Below, piece by piece: positions 50,733 through 56,211 of a DNA stretch of 56,211 nucleotides. The notes beneath the pieces were generated by a model, which was not told the origin of the DNA, searched no databases, and saw nothing but the letters and a program-made list of their open reading frames with translations. The DNA is from a bacterium (lineage in GTDB: Bacteria > UBA10199 > 2-02-FULL-44-16 > JAAZCA01): NCBI GenBank assembly GCA_041648665.1, contig JBAZOP010000009.1, forward strand, positions 1 through 56,211, in the 5' to 3' direction. A program made the translations under genes and the position numbers. Position 1 is the stretch's first letter. Every line of letters starts with the position of its first letter.

Positions 50733-53003
50733 CTTGATACCCGTCTTGAGGTTGAACGCGTCCACCGGTGCTTCCGCGATCCGGCCGCCCGCCCGCTCGA
50801 TCGCCTCGCACGTGCCGCCTGCACGGAAATACCTGCCCAGGGCAAGCAGCGGGAAGAAGTGGCGATAGCCATGGTAGCGGATGTAGAAATGCAGCGGGAA
50901 GCCGGTGCCGGTGTAGTGCCTCTCGTCCCATCCGTTGTTTAGGTTACGGTTATTTATGAGATAGCAGGCTGCCCTGGCCGCGGCCGGGGAGTGCACTGCG
51001 CCGCCTGCGACGAGCCCCATCAACGCCCACGCGCTCTGCGACGGGACGCTTTCGCTGTAGCTCTCGAACGGCTTGTGCGGATGGTAGGTGTCCGCTGCTT
51101 CGCTGAACCCGCCGTCGGGCCGCTGCACTGATGAGAGCCACGCCACCGCTTTTGCGACCCTGCTGTCTGTATGCCCGATACCCATGGCGGCCAGCGCCGT
51201 GAGCACGCACCATGTGCCGTAGATGTAGTTGATACCCCAGCGCGCAAACCATGCGCCGAAATCCTCCTGTGTCTCCCGGATATATTTCAGCGCCTTCTTC
51301 ACCGACGGGTGCGAGGTGGAGTAATTTCTCCTCATCAGGAATTCCACCATCCGGCCGGTGATGTCGGGCGAGGAGGGGTCGAGGCACGCCTTGTGGTCGG
51401 AGAAGGGGATGCGGTTGACGATCCAGCGGGTCTGGTTGCAGTCGAATGCGCCCCATCCGCCGTCGTCGTTCTGCATGGAGATGAGCCAATCGATGCCCTG
51501 CATCACCGCCTTTTCCTTTTCGCGCCACGGTATGGAGAGTTTGCAGAGAGCGGTCAGCACCTGGATGGTGTCGTCGACGTCAGGGTAATAGTCGTTTTCG
51601 AACTCGAACGCCCAGCCGCCTGGCTTGCCCTTCGGATTTTTCATCGCCCAGTCGCCGCGCACGCCGGTGATCTGCTTGGACATGAGCCAACGGCCGGCGC
51701 GGAGAAGGGCGGGGTCGCCCGGAGGAACGCCCGTTTCGAGGAGCGCCTCGATCATCCAGGGAGTGTCCCATACAGGCGATATGCAGCACTGCTGGTGAAT
51801 TCTGAAACCGTCACGGCTCGCAGAGGCCTCTGCCGGATTGGTGCGGGGGTCGATGCCGGCCTCGCGGAGCTCGGAGGGGCGCGCCTTGCCGTTGTCGCGT
51901 ATCTCAGGGGGCAGCGCCGGCACATCATCTGCCGCATAACGCTGCTGGAACATCTTCAGCGCGTTGAACGGCTTTCTTATCTTAGGGTCGTCGTTCGAAA
52001 GGCCGAGTGCCTTGTGGGCAAAGGCGCAGTATGCCATGGGCGGATATATGTCCTCGGTCTTCTGCACCCGTTCCCAGATCCATTCAGAGCAACGCCTTAT
52101 CGCCTTTGCTCGAAGTTCCTTTAAAGGGTTTTTCTCGTAAATCTTGAGCAGCTTATCGATCTGTATGAAGAAATTCTCCGGCGAGAAAAAACCTTTGTCA
52201 GTCTTAAAGGAAAAGTCTCGCTTTTCCCTGGGAGCCAGAAAGATCTCGTCCAGCTGGAAGTTATCGGGCAAGGGTTGAACCTTTTTCTGACACATGAAGA
52301 TGAGCAGGGGCACGATCGTGGCCCTGGCCCAACTGGAGAAGGAATAGAGCGAGACGTAGAACCAATTTGGCAGGAAGATAAACTCTGCCGGCATGGCCGG
52401 TGCGGCATCCCATGGGATGAGCCCGAACATTGCGAGGTGTATCCTAGTGAATACACGCACCTTTTCGGCGCCGCCGGCTGAGAGGATATATTCGCGGGCG
52501 CGCTGCATGCAGGGCTCTGATGGGTCCATACCCGCGAGTTTTAAGGCAAAATAGCATTCCACGGTGGTCGAAAGATCCGCGGGACCCTCGTGATACAGCG
52601 CCCAGGTGCCATCCTTGCGCTGAACGTCAAGTATGCGCCTCGCTATGCCTTTTACGATCTCCGGATCGACTTCGTCCAGATAATGCATGAGGTATATGAA
52701 CTCCGCGCCGATGGTCTCGTTGGCTTCGAGTGCGAACCACCAGTAGCCGTCCTGGCGCTGCAGCGATTTCATGAGCCTGATCGAACCTTCCAAGATGGAG
52801 TTCGCCTGGACCCTGCGGCCGTTGATGCGTATCTGGCGGCCTGAGGCAGGGTCGATGATCTCTTCCTTCAAGGGTGGTCGTTTGACAGGGCCGATGATGC
52901 CGAATTGTCCGGGCCCGATAGAGAGGCCTAGCTGCCCCTGGGTCGTGGAGAGCTCGTCTACAAGGCCTGTATCTGCGTTGTTCTGGAGGTTTTCCTTGTT
53001 CAT
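50724..53003 (-). CDS. shc: Squalene-hopene cyclase
   Basis: A 759-residue class II triterpene cyclase that folds squalene into hopene or hopanol, the precursor of membrane hopanoids. The proton-donating DxDD motif is in YYPDVDDTIQ near residues 470-480. QW repeats are visible (QRQDGYWWFA, QRKDGTWALY, QNDDGGWGAFD, QRPDGGFSE), and the end region NLNNGWDERHYTGTGFP is typical. It is somewhat longer than the ~630-residue Alicyclobacillus enzyme, owing to N-terminal residues (~1-70) and internal insertions (for example around 375-405). A clear TATAAT and inverted repeats lie upstream. No other hopanoid genes (hpnC-hpnH) are in the window. Confidence 0.96.
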   Translation of the reverse strand: MNKENLQNNADTGLVDELSTTQGQLGLSIGPGQFGIIGPVKRPPLKEEIIDPASGRQIRINGRRVQANSILEGSIRLMKSLQRQDGYWWFALEANETIGAEFIYLMHYLDEVDPEIVKGIARRILDVQRKDGTWALYHEGPADLSTTVECYFALKLAGMDPSEPCMQRAREYILSAGGAEKVRVFTRIHLAMFGLIPWDAAPAMPAEFIFLPNWFYVSLYSFSSWARATIVPLLIFMCQKKVQPLPDNFQLDEIFLAPREKRDFSFKTDKGFFSPENFFIQIDKLLKIYEKNPLKELRAKAIRRCSEWIWERVQKTEDIYPPMAYCAFAHKALGLSNDDPKIRKPFNALKMFQQRYAADDVPALPPEIRDNGKARPSELREAGIDPRTNPAEASASRDGFRIHQQCCISPVWDTPWMIEALLETGVPPGDPALLRAGRWLMSKQITGVRGDWAMKNPKGKPGGWAFEFENDYYPDVDDTIQVLTALCKLSIPWREKEKAVMQGIDWLISMQNDDGGWGAFDCNQTRWIVNRIPFSDHKACLDPSSPDITGRMVEFLMRRNYSTSHPSVKKALKYIRETQEDFGAWFARWGINYIYGTWCVLTALAAMGIGHTDSRVAKAVAWLSSVQRPDGGFSEAADTYHPHKPFESYSESVPSQSAWALMGLVAGGAVHSPAAARAACYLINNRNLNNGWDERHYTGTGFPLHFYIRYHGYRHFFPLLALGRYFRAGGTCEAIERAGGRIAEAPVDAFNLKTGIKLS

Positions 53004-53053
53004 CGTTGGTTTGCTCCTGGATCCGGATATATATCTAAAGTCGGATAAGGTAT

Positions 53054-53099
53054 ATTATAGCTAGTTACTTACTATTAAGTAATTATCATTCAATTACTT
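53054..53099 (-). promoter_or_regulatory. shc promoter with overlapping TTACTT/AAGTAA inverted repeats
   Basis: On the minus strand TATAAT is at 53059-53054, 50 nt before the shc ATG. Around the expected -35 and spacer lie a perfect 7-bp palindrome (TTACTTA at 53065-53071 in inverse with TAAGTAA at 53076-53082, 4-nt gap) and an 8-bp one (AAGTAATT at 53077-53084 with AATTACTT at 53092-53099). No good TTGACA is seen, so an activator or repressor bound to these repeats is plausible. Confidence 0.6.
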
Positions 53100-53168
53100 T
53101 CGTCAATAATAGAACAATCGACATATCGTTAGAACATGATGGACTTGGGGGTCCACGTCGGAGGCTGT

Positions 53169-53537
53169 ATGACCCCATATCCCATCATAAATGCCCTGAG
53201 TTTTCAACAGGAATGTACGGTTTTTCGGCTAGGTCCGATAGAGCGCCGGGTACGTCGAATCAAGGGCAGTCTCTACCAGGTGTACGATATCAATCATGTG
53301 AGCCAACAGGCTTGGCATATCGGGTACGAGAACGGGGCATACTTGGCGAGCAGGGCATCGATGAATTCAAGGCCGATATTCTTGAACGGCTGGCAGGTGA
53401 TACCGGGGCCGAGGGCCGAAGGGTATCAATCGAAAGAAAATCGCAAGATCGAAAAACGTCTCTTCTACAATCTCTCCAGAAAATATCTCAAGTCGCCACT
53501 GGTAGTCCTCGAAGGCGGCAAGTCTCTAACAGCGTAA
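53169..53537 (+). CDS. Small hypothetical protein next to the tRNA-like gene
   Basis: A 122-codon frame starting at ATG 53169 with GGAGG 4 bp upstream. The product is basic, with no signal peptide or membrane segment, and contains strings such as RRVRRIKGSLYQVYDI and RKIEKRLFYNLSRKY. I recognise no family. A second frame (53213-53638) overlaps it but runs through the tRNA-like structure and looks less coding. It ends 11 bp before the tRNA-like gene and may be chromosomal or an element remnant. Otherwise the 53,100-53,550 stretch shows nothing I can support. Confidence 0.35.
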   Translation: MTPYPIINALSFQQECTVFRLGPIERRVRRIKGSLYQVYDINHVSQQAWHIGYENGAYLASRASMNSRPIFLNGWQVIPGPRAEGYQSKENRKIEKRLFYNLSRKYLKSPLVVLEGGKSLTA

Positions 53538-53548
53538 ACGAATCTGGC

Positions 53549-53627
53549 GACGGTGCGCGGTGGATGGGACACCGAACACTCTCTAGTCTAGAGGGTGTGG
53601 CAGCTGGTTCAAATCCGGCCACCGTCT
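53549..53627 (+). tRNA. tRNA-like gene with abnormal anticodon arm; probable attachment site
   Basis: The acceptor stem GACGGTG (53549-53555) pairs perfectly with CACCGTC (53620-53626). The D-stem CGGT/ACCG (53558-53561 with 53571-53574) and the T-arm GCTGG-TTCAAAT-CCGGC (53603-53619) are perfect or near perfect. The anticodon region does not fold normally: stem ACACT/GGTGT encloses a 13-nt loop containing TCTAG twice in tandem, which can also form one long hairpin. Position 8 is C, not U. TCTGGC and GCCAGA flank the gene as a further inverted repeat. It may be a decayed tRNA (CTA within the loop recalls an amber suppressor) or a mobile-element tRNA. AT-richer element genes begin 25 bp downstream. 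Confidence 0.45.
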
Positions 53628-53651
53628 GCCAGATTTAAACAAGGGGGTTTT

Positions 53652-53810
53652 ATGAGAGGTAAAAAAGCACGCAAATTACGCAAGCAACATCTCAATAAAT
53701 CTTCACAGCGCACTTCATTTGTACATGGAAAGCGCCAAGGCACAACCGTTAAGTGGGAGGGTGGGCGTAGAGATTATCAAGAAGCGAAACGGGTCAGAGG
53801 TGCCGCATGA
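53652..53810 (+). CDS. Small basic protein, first gene of the right-hand element
   Basis: A 52-residue, strongly basic peptide (KKARKLRKQHLNKSSQR...) that could bind nucleic acid; family unknown. AAGGGGG precedes the ATG. Its stop is fused to the next start (ATGA). It starts just past the tRNA-like gene and looks like the left-most gene of the inserted element. Confidence 0.55.
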   Translation: MRGKKARKLRKQHLNKSSQRTSFVHGKRQGTTVKWEGGRRDYQEAKRVRGAA

Positions 53811-53887
53811 AACTCTACATAATCATAGGTGCGTGTGTGGGTGGATTAATTGGCTGGCTAACTCGTAACTGGGCCGTGTGGCTCTGA
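53807..53887 (+). CDS. 26-residue membrane peptide
   Basis: A 27-codon gene coupled by ATGA to the preceding one. The product (begins MKLYIIIGACVGGLIGWL, ends NWAVWL) is a single Gly-rich hydrophobic helix with one Arg in the middle of the C-terminal part. Such tiny membrane peptides are common in phage early regions. Function unknown. Confidence 0.5.
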   Translation: MKLYIIIGACVGGLIGWLTRNWAVWL

Positions 53888-53896
53888 GGGGGAGAG

Positions 53897-54223
53897 ATGG
53901 ACCGATTCACGCCTAATACTTTTGGATATGCGCCGAATGAAGGAAAGCCGGAATATGTGCGGTGCAGCGAATGTAAAGAACGACTTGAAGTGGGGTCTGA
54001 TGAAATCATTGAGTTTCAAGATGAGCATATATGCCCGCATTGTTTCGAGACAGAGACAAAGATTTGCTCACGTTGCCACGAGCGCGATTTCAAAGATAAC
54101 GGACGGGAGGCTTTATCTGGTTTCATTTGTTCAATTTGCCAAGAGGAAATGGACCCTTCGGAATTATCCAGAGCCGTATGCGGTGCAGACCTAGAGGATC
54201 TCTGCGTGAATAATGAAAGATAA
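53897..54223 (+). CDS. Small zinc-ribbon protein of the element
   Basis: A 108-residue protein with four CxxC knuckles (RCSECKE, ICPHCFE, ICSRCHE, FICSICQE) and a fifth Cys pair near the end. It resembles tandem zinc ribbons or a treble-clef module that binds DNA, RNA or protein. The ribosome-binding site is GAGGGGGAGAG. The exact family is not recognised. It belongs to the rightward run of short element genes. Confidence 0.7.
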   Translation: MDRFTPNTFGYAPNEGKPEYVRCSECKERLEVGSDEIIEFQDEHICPHCFETETKICSRCHERDFKDNGREALSGFICSICQEEMDPSELSRAVCGADLEDLCVNNER

Positions 54224-54232
54224 GGGGGAATG

Positions 54233-54544
54233 ATGGCTTTCACACTCAAGCAGCGTGCACTAAAGCATTACGATCGAATGATTAGATGGGCTGAGAAGCA
54301 ACCAAAGAGGAAGTTTCCATTTTCAGGGGACATGGAGAGAGCAATCGGTGAAGAATGGCACAGTGGGGATTGTCCTTATTGTCAGAAGTATGACCCTTTT
54401 GCTTGTTTTTCAACAAGCCTCTGCCCTCTTGTAGAGGGAGATTGCTGCGGCGGGCTATGGAAGGACATGAGCACGAGACGCACATGGTCAGGTTGGGTCA
54501 ACGCCGCAAAGAAGGTACGTGCGTATATAAAACAGCATGGATAA
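54233..54544 (+). CDS. Small Cys-rich hypothetical protein of the element
   Basis: A 103-residue protein starting at the second ATG of ATGATG (54233), with AAGGGGG upstream. An N-terminal basic helix (QRALKHYDRMIRWAEKQ) is followed by DCPYCQKYDP...CFSTSLCPL...DCCGG, a likely zinc site. I cannot name a family. It is part of the same probable transcript as its neighbours. Confidence 0.65.
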   Translation: MAFTLKQRALKHYDRMIRWAEKQPKRKFPFSGDMERAIGEEWHSGDCPYCQKYDPFACFSTSLCPLVEGDCCGGLWKDMSTRRTWSGWVNAAKKVRAYIKQHG

Positions 54545-54554
54545 GGGGGACCAA

Positions 54555-54809
54555 ATGTCAGAGGTAAAAACAGAATTAAAGATATGGGGCGAAGAAAAGG
54601 AAGAAAAGAAAGAGTTGTATCTCAGACTGGTACGGGATGGCAATGATGTCATGTTGATTGCCTGCAACTCATCTGGTTCCAGACAGTTGAGTGGCAATAT
54701 TTTAGCCATCAAACAAAATGGCGTACATCCCTGTTGGTCTGCCGAGGATTGCCTTAACAAGTATGGCATTCCCACGGATGATAAAGGGAGGATTAAGATT
54801 GTCTACTAA
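54555..54809 (+). CDS. Small hypothetical protein of the element
   Basis: An 84-residue protein, acidic/basic at the start (VKTELKIWGEEKEEKKELYLRL, read in parts) and beta-rich afterwards (GNDVMLIACNSSG, SGNILAIKQNGV). ATG 54555 is favoured over an earlier in-frame ATG because AAGGGGGACC lies at the right distance. Family unknown. The neighbouring genes have the same spacing and ribosome-binding site type. Confidence 0.6.
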   Translation: MSEVKTELKIWGEEKEEKKELYLRLVRDGNDVMLIACNSSGSRQLSGNILAIKQNGVHPCWSAEDCLNKYGIPTDDKGRIKIVY

Positions 54810-54822
54810 AGGGAGGACTCCG

Positions 54823-55092
54823 ATGAAAACAATGATTGATTGTGGCTGGCTACAAAAGAAGCCGAAAAAAGAAATAGAGTTGTCCAATCACGACCTGGAT
54901 GAACTCGTGTATCGGTCTTACAAGCGACACCGTGACGAGTTTCCAGAGATATCGCCTGATATGGAATCGGCTCGTTTCGGACGTACAAAGGAATTTGAAG
55001 AAAGGTATCAACGAGAGAAGGCTTTAGAAGTAGGTTCTAAAGTCACTCGAATGTATCAGGGGCATTCACTTGATCGTCAGTTTACGAACTGA
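54823..55092 (+). CDS. Small hypothetical protein of the element
   Basis: An 89-residue, highly charged protein (LQKKPKKEIELSNHDLDELVYRSYKRHRDEF read in parts), predicted helical, no membrane segment. AAAGGGAGGA precedes ATG 54823; the frame is open further upstream but overlaps the preceding gene. No family recognised. It directly precedes the recombination gene. Confidence 0.6.
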   Translation: MKTMIDCGWLQKKPKKEIELSNHDLDELVYRSYKRHRDEFPEISPDMESARFGRTKEFEERYQREKALEVGSKVTRMYQGHSLDRQFTN

Positions 55093-55120
55093 CTTTCAGG
55101 TGGGGAAAGGGAGGGACGGT

Positions 55121-56002
55121 ATGGTGAAAAAGTCAGAATTACAGGTCGTTTCGCCACAGACTACAGGGGCGCTTGCAGGGTGGTCCAGCGAACAAACCGA
55201 CCTCATTAAGCGCACGATCTGCAAGGGTGCAACGGACGATGAACTCTCGCTGTTTATCCATGCCTGCAAGCGCACAGGACTCGACCCTCTCGCGCGGCAA
55301 GTATACGCCGTGAAGCGTTGGGATTCGTCGCAGAATCGAGAAGTAATGTCGATTCAGACGAGTATCGACGGTTTCAGGCTTATTGCAGAGCGTAGCGGTA
55401 AATATGCTGGGCAAGAAGGACCCGAGTGGTGCGGAGAGAAAGGAGTATGGGTTGATGTCTGGACCGATTCAACGCCTCCTGTAGCTGCTCGCGTTGGCGT
55501 GCTCAGGTCTGATTTTGAAAAGCCTCTTTATGCAGTCGCACGTTTTTCAAGTTATGTGCAGACTAAAAAAAGCGGCGGACCTAACGCCATGTGGTCAAAG
55601 ATGCCCGACCTAATGATTGCCAAGGTTGCCGAGGCTCTAGCCCTTCGCCGCGCTTTTCCACAAGAGTTATCCGGCCTCTATACCTCTGATGAAATGGACC
55701 AAGCACAAAATCCGACTCCACAACCAGAACCGCAGCCGCCCCATGTGGTAGATGAGTTTATCGAGTTACAGACTTTCTTTGAAGAGAACGGTCAAGGTGA
55801 TCTTTATAGAGTGTACCTCCAAAACTCAAAAGGTGAATCACCTACAGTCGAACAGGTGAAGTCATGGAATACGCCGAAGCAGATAGCATGGCTAAGACAA
55901 ACGGTAACTAAGATGAAGGAAGAAAAAACGCACATAGAGAACGAACCTGATTCGGATGTAAAAGACGTAGATGAACCGATAGTGGGCGAGGTGGTGCTAT
56001 GA
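55121..56002 (+). CDS. bet: RecT/Bet-type phage single-strand annealing protein
   Basis: A 293-residue protein of the Bet/RecT superfamily that anneals complementary single strands in phage recombination. The core (residues ~10-190) has LIKRTICKGATDDELSLFIHACKRTGLDPLARQVYAVKRW, SIQTSIDGFRLIAERSGKYAGQEGPEW and KMPDLMIAKVAEALALRRAFPQELSGLYTSDEM, each read in parts, which are Bet signatures. The C-terminal ~100 residues are acidic and variable. The start at 55121 follows GGGAGG. It is coupled (ATGA) to a PD-(D/E)XK nuclease, the usual annealase-exonuclease pair of lambda-like Red/RecET systems. Confidence 0.9.
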   Translation: MVKKSELQVVSPQTTGALAGWSSEQTDLIKRTICKGATDDELSLFIHACKRTGLDPLARQVYAVKRWDSSQNREVMSIQTSIDGFRLIAERSGKYAGQEGPEWCGEKGVWVDVWTDSTPPVAARVGVLRSDFEKPLYAVARFSSYVQTKKSGGPNAMWSKMPDLMIAKVAEALALRRAFPQELSGLYTSDEMDQAQNPTPQPEPQPPHVVDEFIELQTFFEENGQGDLYRVYLQNSKGESPTVEQVKSWNTPKQIAWLRQTVTKMKEEKTHIENEPDSDVKDVDEPIVGEVVL

Positions 56003-56211
56003 GTGAACATATATCCCTTACCCAGATGGCGATGTTTCTAAGATGTCCGAGGCAATACAGGTTCCGATATCTGGAAGGTTTCAAGGTGCCGCCTCGCGTC
56101 TCTATGGTCCGGGGATCGAGCTTTCACAAGGCCAATGAAACCAACCTCGTACAGAAAATAGAGACGAAGAGGGACTTGCCCATAGACGAGGTCAAAGAGG
56201 TTTTCTCCTCC
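55999..56211 (+). CDS. PD-(D/E)XK nuclease (RecB/Cas4-like), cut by the window end
   Basis: The first 71 residues of a longer protein; the gene runs off the window. SLTQMAMFLRCPRQYRFRYLEGF and RGSSFHKANETN, read in parts, match the start of the PDDEXK_1/RecB-like exonuclease domain. The catalytic Asp/Glu/Lys lie beyond the window. It overlaps the bet gene (ATGA). Together they form a strand-resection and annealing module of a prophage or integrative element. Confidence 0.85.
   Translation, partial: MSEHISLTQMAMFLRCPRQYRFRYLEGFKVPPRVSMVRGSSFHKANETNLVQKIETKRDLPIDEVKEVFSS

Noticed and set aside
53213..53638. A 141-codon plus-strand frame before the right-hand element
   Set aside because: It runs through the tRNA-like structure and overlaps a frame with a better ribosome-binding site; codon use looks non-coding.

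Overview
The window looks like about 51 kb of bacterial chromosome bounded on each side by integrated foreign DNA. The chromosomal part (about 2,050-53,000) is GC-rich. It codes for a Gram-negative, hopanoid-making bacterium with deltaproteobacterial/myxobacterial-like traits: squalene-hopene cyclase, an OmpA-type porin, a secreted giant protein with a MYXO-CTERM-like tail, an amidase with TPR and AMIN regions, and the gene order tilS-ftsH-folP-glmM-pdxJ-acpS-nnrD-tsaE. No 16S rRNA is present, so the exact lineage is an inference.

Left edge (1-2,015): the end of an integrated element. It holds repeated GGTGTTAC motifs, two small ORFs, an excisionase-like HTH gene that overlaps a tyrosine recombinase, and then a 3'-terminal tRNA fragment followed by a strong terminator. 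This is the usual layout of an attR junction. Chromosomal genes start at 2,130.

Region 2.1-6.5 kb: an iron-sulfur flavoprotein, a B12-type radical SAM protein and a DegT/DnrJ/EryC1 aminotransferase face a DmpG-like aldolase. This resembles a small specialised-metabolism cluster. Region 6.7-10.4 kb: rpsA-sppA-ihfB-HIT-lapA, an information and envelope operon. Region 10.4-14.7 kb (minus strand): a second radical SAM protein, an unrecognised 254-residue protein, a terminator, and a three-gene operon of small glycine-rich-helix plus coiled-coil proteins. Two of those three look paralogous. This operon is the best candidate for an undescribed system. Region 14.8-22.3 kb: mutS, a cell-wall amidase, glnD and two small genes. 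Region 22.4-27.1 kb: two paralogous OPT-family transporters around an NTF2-like protein. Region 27.1-30.2 kb: PqqD-like protein, miaB, bifunctional nuclease, VanZ and gamma-carbonic anhydrase. Region 30.2-40.5 kb: tilS, ftsH, folP, glmM, pdxJ, acpS, nnrD, tsaE, lpd and lysC, nearly all overlapping or closely packed. Region 40.7-47.2 kb: the giant surface protein and an OmpA-family protein, each with its own terminator. Region 47.2-53.0 kb: recG, lipA, a SRPBCC protein and, convergent to them, shc with a palindrome-rich promoter.

Right edge (53.1-56.2 kb): a small ORF, a tRNA-like gene with an abnormal anticodon arm, and then AT-richer DNA. That DNA carries a run of short rightward genes with near-identical AAGGGGG ribosome-binding sites, a RecT/Bet-type annealing protein and a truncated PD-(D/E)XK nuclease. 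This is the early recombination region of a prophage or related element that continues beyond the window.
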